Shown here: piece after piece, positions 63,141 to 64,000 of the stretch
Layout: every line of letters starts with the position of its first letter
Position numbering within the stretch: position 1 is the first letter of the stretch
NCBI GenBank assembly: GCA_041890495.1
Contig: CP169086.1
Span: forward strand, 186,001-250,000
DNA: 64,000 nucleotides
Direction: 5' to 3'
Origin: Escherichia boydii
GTDB taxonomy: Bacteria > Pseudomonadota > Gammaproteobacteria > Enterobacterales > Enterobacteriaceae
Translations under genes and position numbers: made by a program
The notes under the pieces: generated by a model
The model's database searches: none
What the model was told of the DNA's origin: nothing
The model's input: the letters and a program-made list of their open reading frames with translations, nothing else

Positions 63141-64000
63141 GCGGCTCCTCTGCAGAACGTGTCATAGATGGAGAGCGGATGATGCAACGGCTGCCTGTCG
63201 AAGGTCACCAGGCTTTCATCAACCTGCACGTCATACTGTTTTTTCTCCGGAGGTAGTGCCAGCATGGATTGCTGTTCCTTAACCCAGCGATCGCATGGGC
63301 GGGTCTGGATAGTTTCATGCTTACGTTGATTGGCCACATCGTACAGCCAGCGCAGGCCGTAACGGTTTGCGGTTTCAACATCGACGGTGATCCCCATCGG
63401 ACGCAGGCGCGTCATTAACGGGATATAGAAGCTGTTTCGGGTGTACTGCACCATCCGCTCCACCTTGCCTTTAGTCTGCGCCCTGAAGGGACGGCAGAGG
63501 CGAGGAGAGAAGCCCATCTCTTTACCGAACTGCCACAGGGAAGGATGGAACCGGTGCTGCCCGGTCTGGTAAGCATCACGCTGGAGCACCACCGTTTTCA
63601 TATTGTCGTACAGGACTTCCCGCGGTACGCCACCGAAGAAGCTGAACGCATTGCGGTGACAGGCTTCCAGCGTGTCGTAGCGCATGTTGTCGGTGAACTC
63701 GAGGTAAAGCATTCTGCTGTACCCCAGAACAGCAACGAACACGTGCAAAGGGCACTTGCCGTTTCGCATGGTCCCCCAGTCAACCTGCATCTGCCGTCCG
63801 GGCTCGGTTTCGAAGCGAACGACCGGTTCGGCCTGTGCAGGGAGGGCCTGCGAACGGATGAACTCTCTCAGGATAGTCAGCCCTCCACGATAGCCCAGCT
63901 CCATGATTTCCCTGGCAATAACGGTCGCAGGGATTTTGTAGGGATGTGCATCGCTGATCCGTTTAGAGATGTAATCACGGTATTCATCGAGCAGTGATGA
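63137..64000 (-). CDS. istA: IS21 transposase IstA (partial, 5' end outside window)
   Basis: The frame is open to the window edge. DDE-type core visible: QVDWGTM (first Asp), LYDNMKT (second Asp) and KGKVERMVQY (Glu), followed by the C-terminal region typical of IstA. The N-terminal HTH is missing here only because the window ends. Confidence 0.95.
   Translation of the reverse strand, partial: SSLLDEYRDYISKRISDAHPYKIPATVIAREIMELGYRGGLTILREFIRSQALPAQAEPVVRFETEPGRQMQVDWGTMRNGKCPLHVFVAVLGYSRMLYLEFTDNMRYDTLEACHRNAFSFFGGVPREVLYDNMKTVVLQRDAYQTGQHRFHPSLWQFGKEMGFSPRLCRPFRAQTKGKVERMVQYTRNSFYIPLMTRLRPMGITVDVETANRYGLRWLYDVANQRKHETIQTRPCDRWVKEQQSMLALPPEKKQYDVQVDESLVTFDRQPLHHPLSIYDTFCRGAA

Larger units (their letters stand above)
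62310..64000 (-). mobile_element. IS21-family insertion sequence, IS100-like (partial)
   Basis: Contains istB and the 3' part of istA on the minus strand and runs off the window. IstB is very close to that of IS100. Two copies of GTGGATCA on the minus strand (near 62310-62317 and 62345-62352) look like the subterminal repeats bound by IstA. The end at 62310 (TGATCCACTT) is an estimate; the other end and target duplication lie outside. Confidence 0.85.

Overview
The window looks like part of a large conjugative plasmid (or comparable mobile element) from an Enterobacterales host such as the Enterobacter/Klebsiella/Citrobacter group. Reasons: a complete enterobacterial-type type VI secretion system (T6SS) at high GC is embedded in lower-GC accessory DNA of plasmid character. 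That accessory DNA carries DUF4942, DUF1173 and DUF6283 proteins, a Dcm-like methylase, a UmuDC-type SOS operon, a conjugation-type lytic transglycosylase with DsbA/DsbC-like partners, and an IS21-family element. No rRNA, tRNA, CRISPR array or chromosomal housekeeping operon was seen. The species and plasmid group cannot be fixed from the sequence alone.

Layout. 1-8.4 kb: plasmid accessory genes (hypothetical, DUF4942, a coiled-coil protein, DUF1173, cytosine methylase, secreted thermonuclease, a zinc-finger CoiA-like protein), with a dyad-rich control region at 0.67-0.96 kb. 8.4-41 kb: one colinear T6SS cluster, tssB-tssC-tssK-tssL-ompA-hcp-tssH-vgrG1-effector-immunity-PAAR-membrane protein-tssM-AcrVA2-like-tssA-tssF-tssG-tssJ-vgrG2(HNH DNase)-two immunity genes-tssE-vasL-unknown. 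A perfect FNR-type box and other dyads lie in the leader. 41-44.5 kb: small and decayed genes, then a LexA-boxed two-gene operon (PD-(D/E)XK nuclease-like plus Cys-His-Asp protein). 44.6-46.3 kb: a minus-strand operon of small plasmid genes headed by a 56-residue HTH protein, with three strong and one weaker matching palindromic operators. 46.5-48.2 kb: a cassette with an ADP-ribosyltransferase-like enzyme. 48.2-55.4 kb: uncharacterised minus-strand plasmid genes, including a 1111-residue protein and a HEPN-like protein. 55.5-57.2 kb: SOS-controlled umuDC. 57.3-62.3 kb: periplasmic/conjugation-associated genes. 62.3-64 kb: IS21-family element running off the window.

How the parts work together. 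The T6SS carries two clear antibacterial payloads, each with its immunity gene beside it: a two-domain peptidoglycan hydrolase after vgrG1, and a colicin E-type HNH DNase fused to VgrG2 with two Im-family immunity proteins. A plasmid-borne weapon of this kind would let plasmid carriers kill plasmid-free competitors. Inside the operon, translationally coupled to tssM and tssA, is a protein whose C-terminus matches the AcrVA2 anti-CRISPR family; this is the most surprising gene here. A second theme is DNA-damage control: two perfect LexA boxes, one at umuDC and one at the nuclease-like operon. A third is an 11-bp palindrome, AAAGTWACTTT, found eight times, mostly in the plasmid genes outside the T6SS and often at gene ends.
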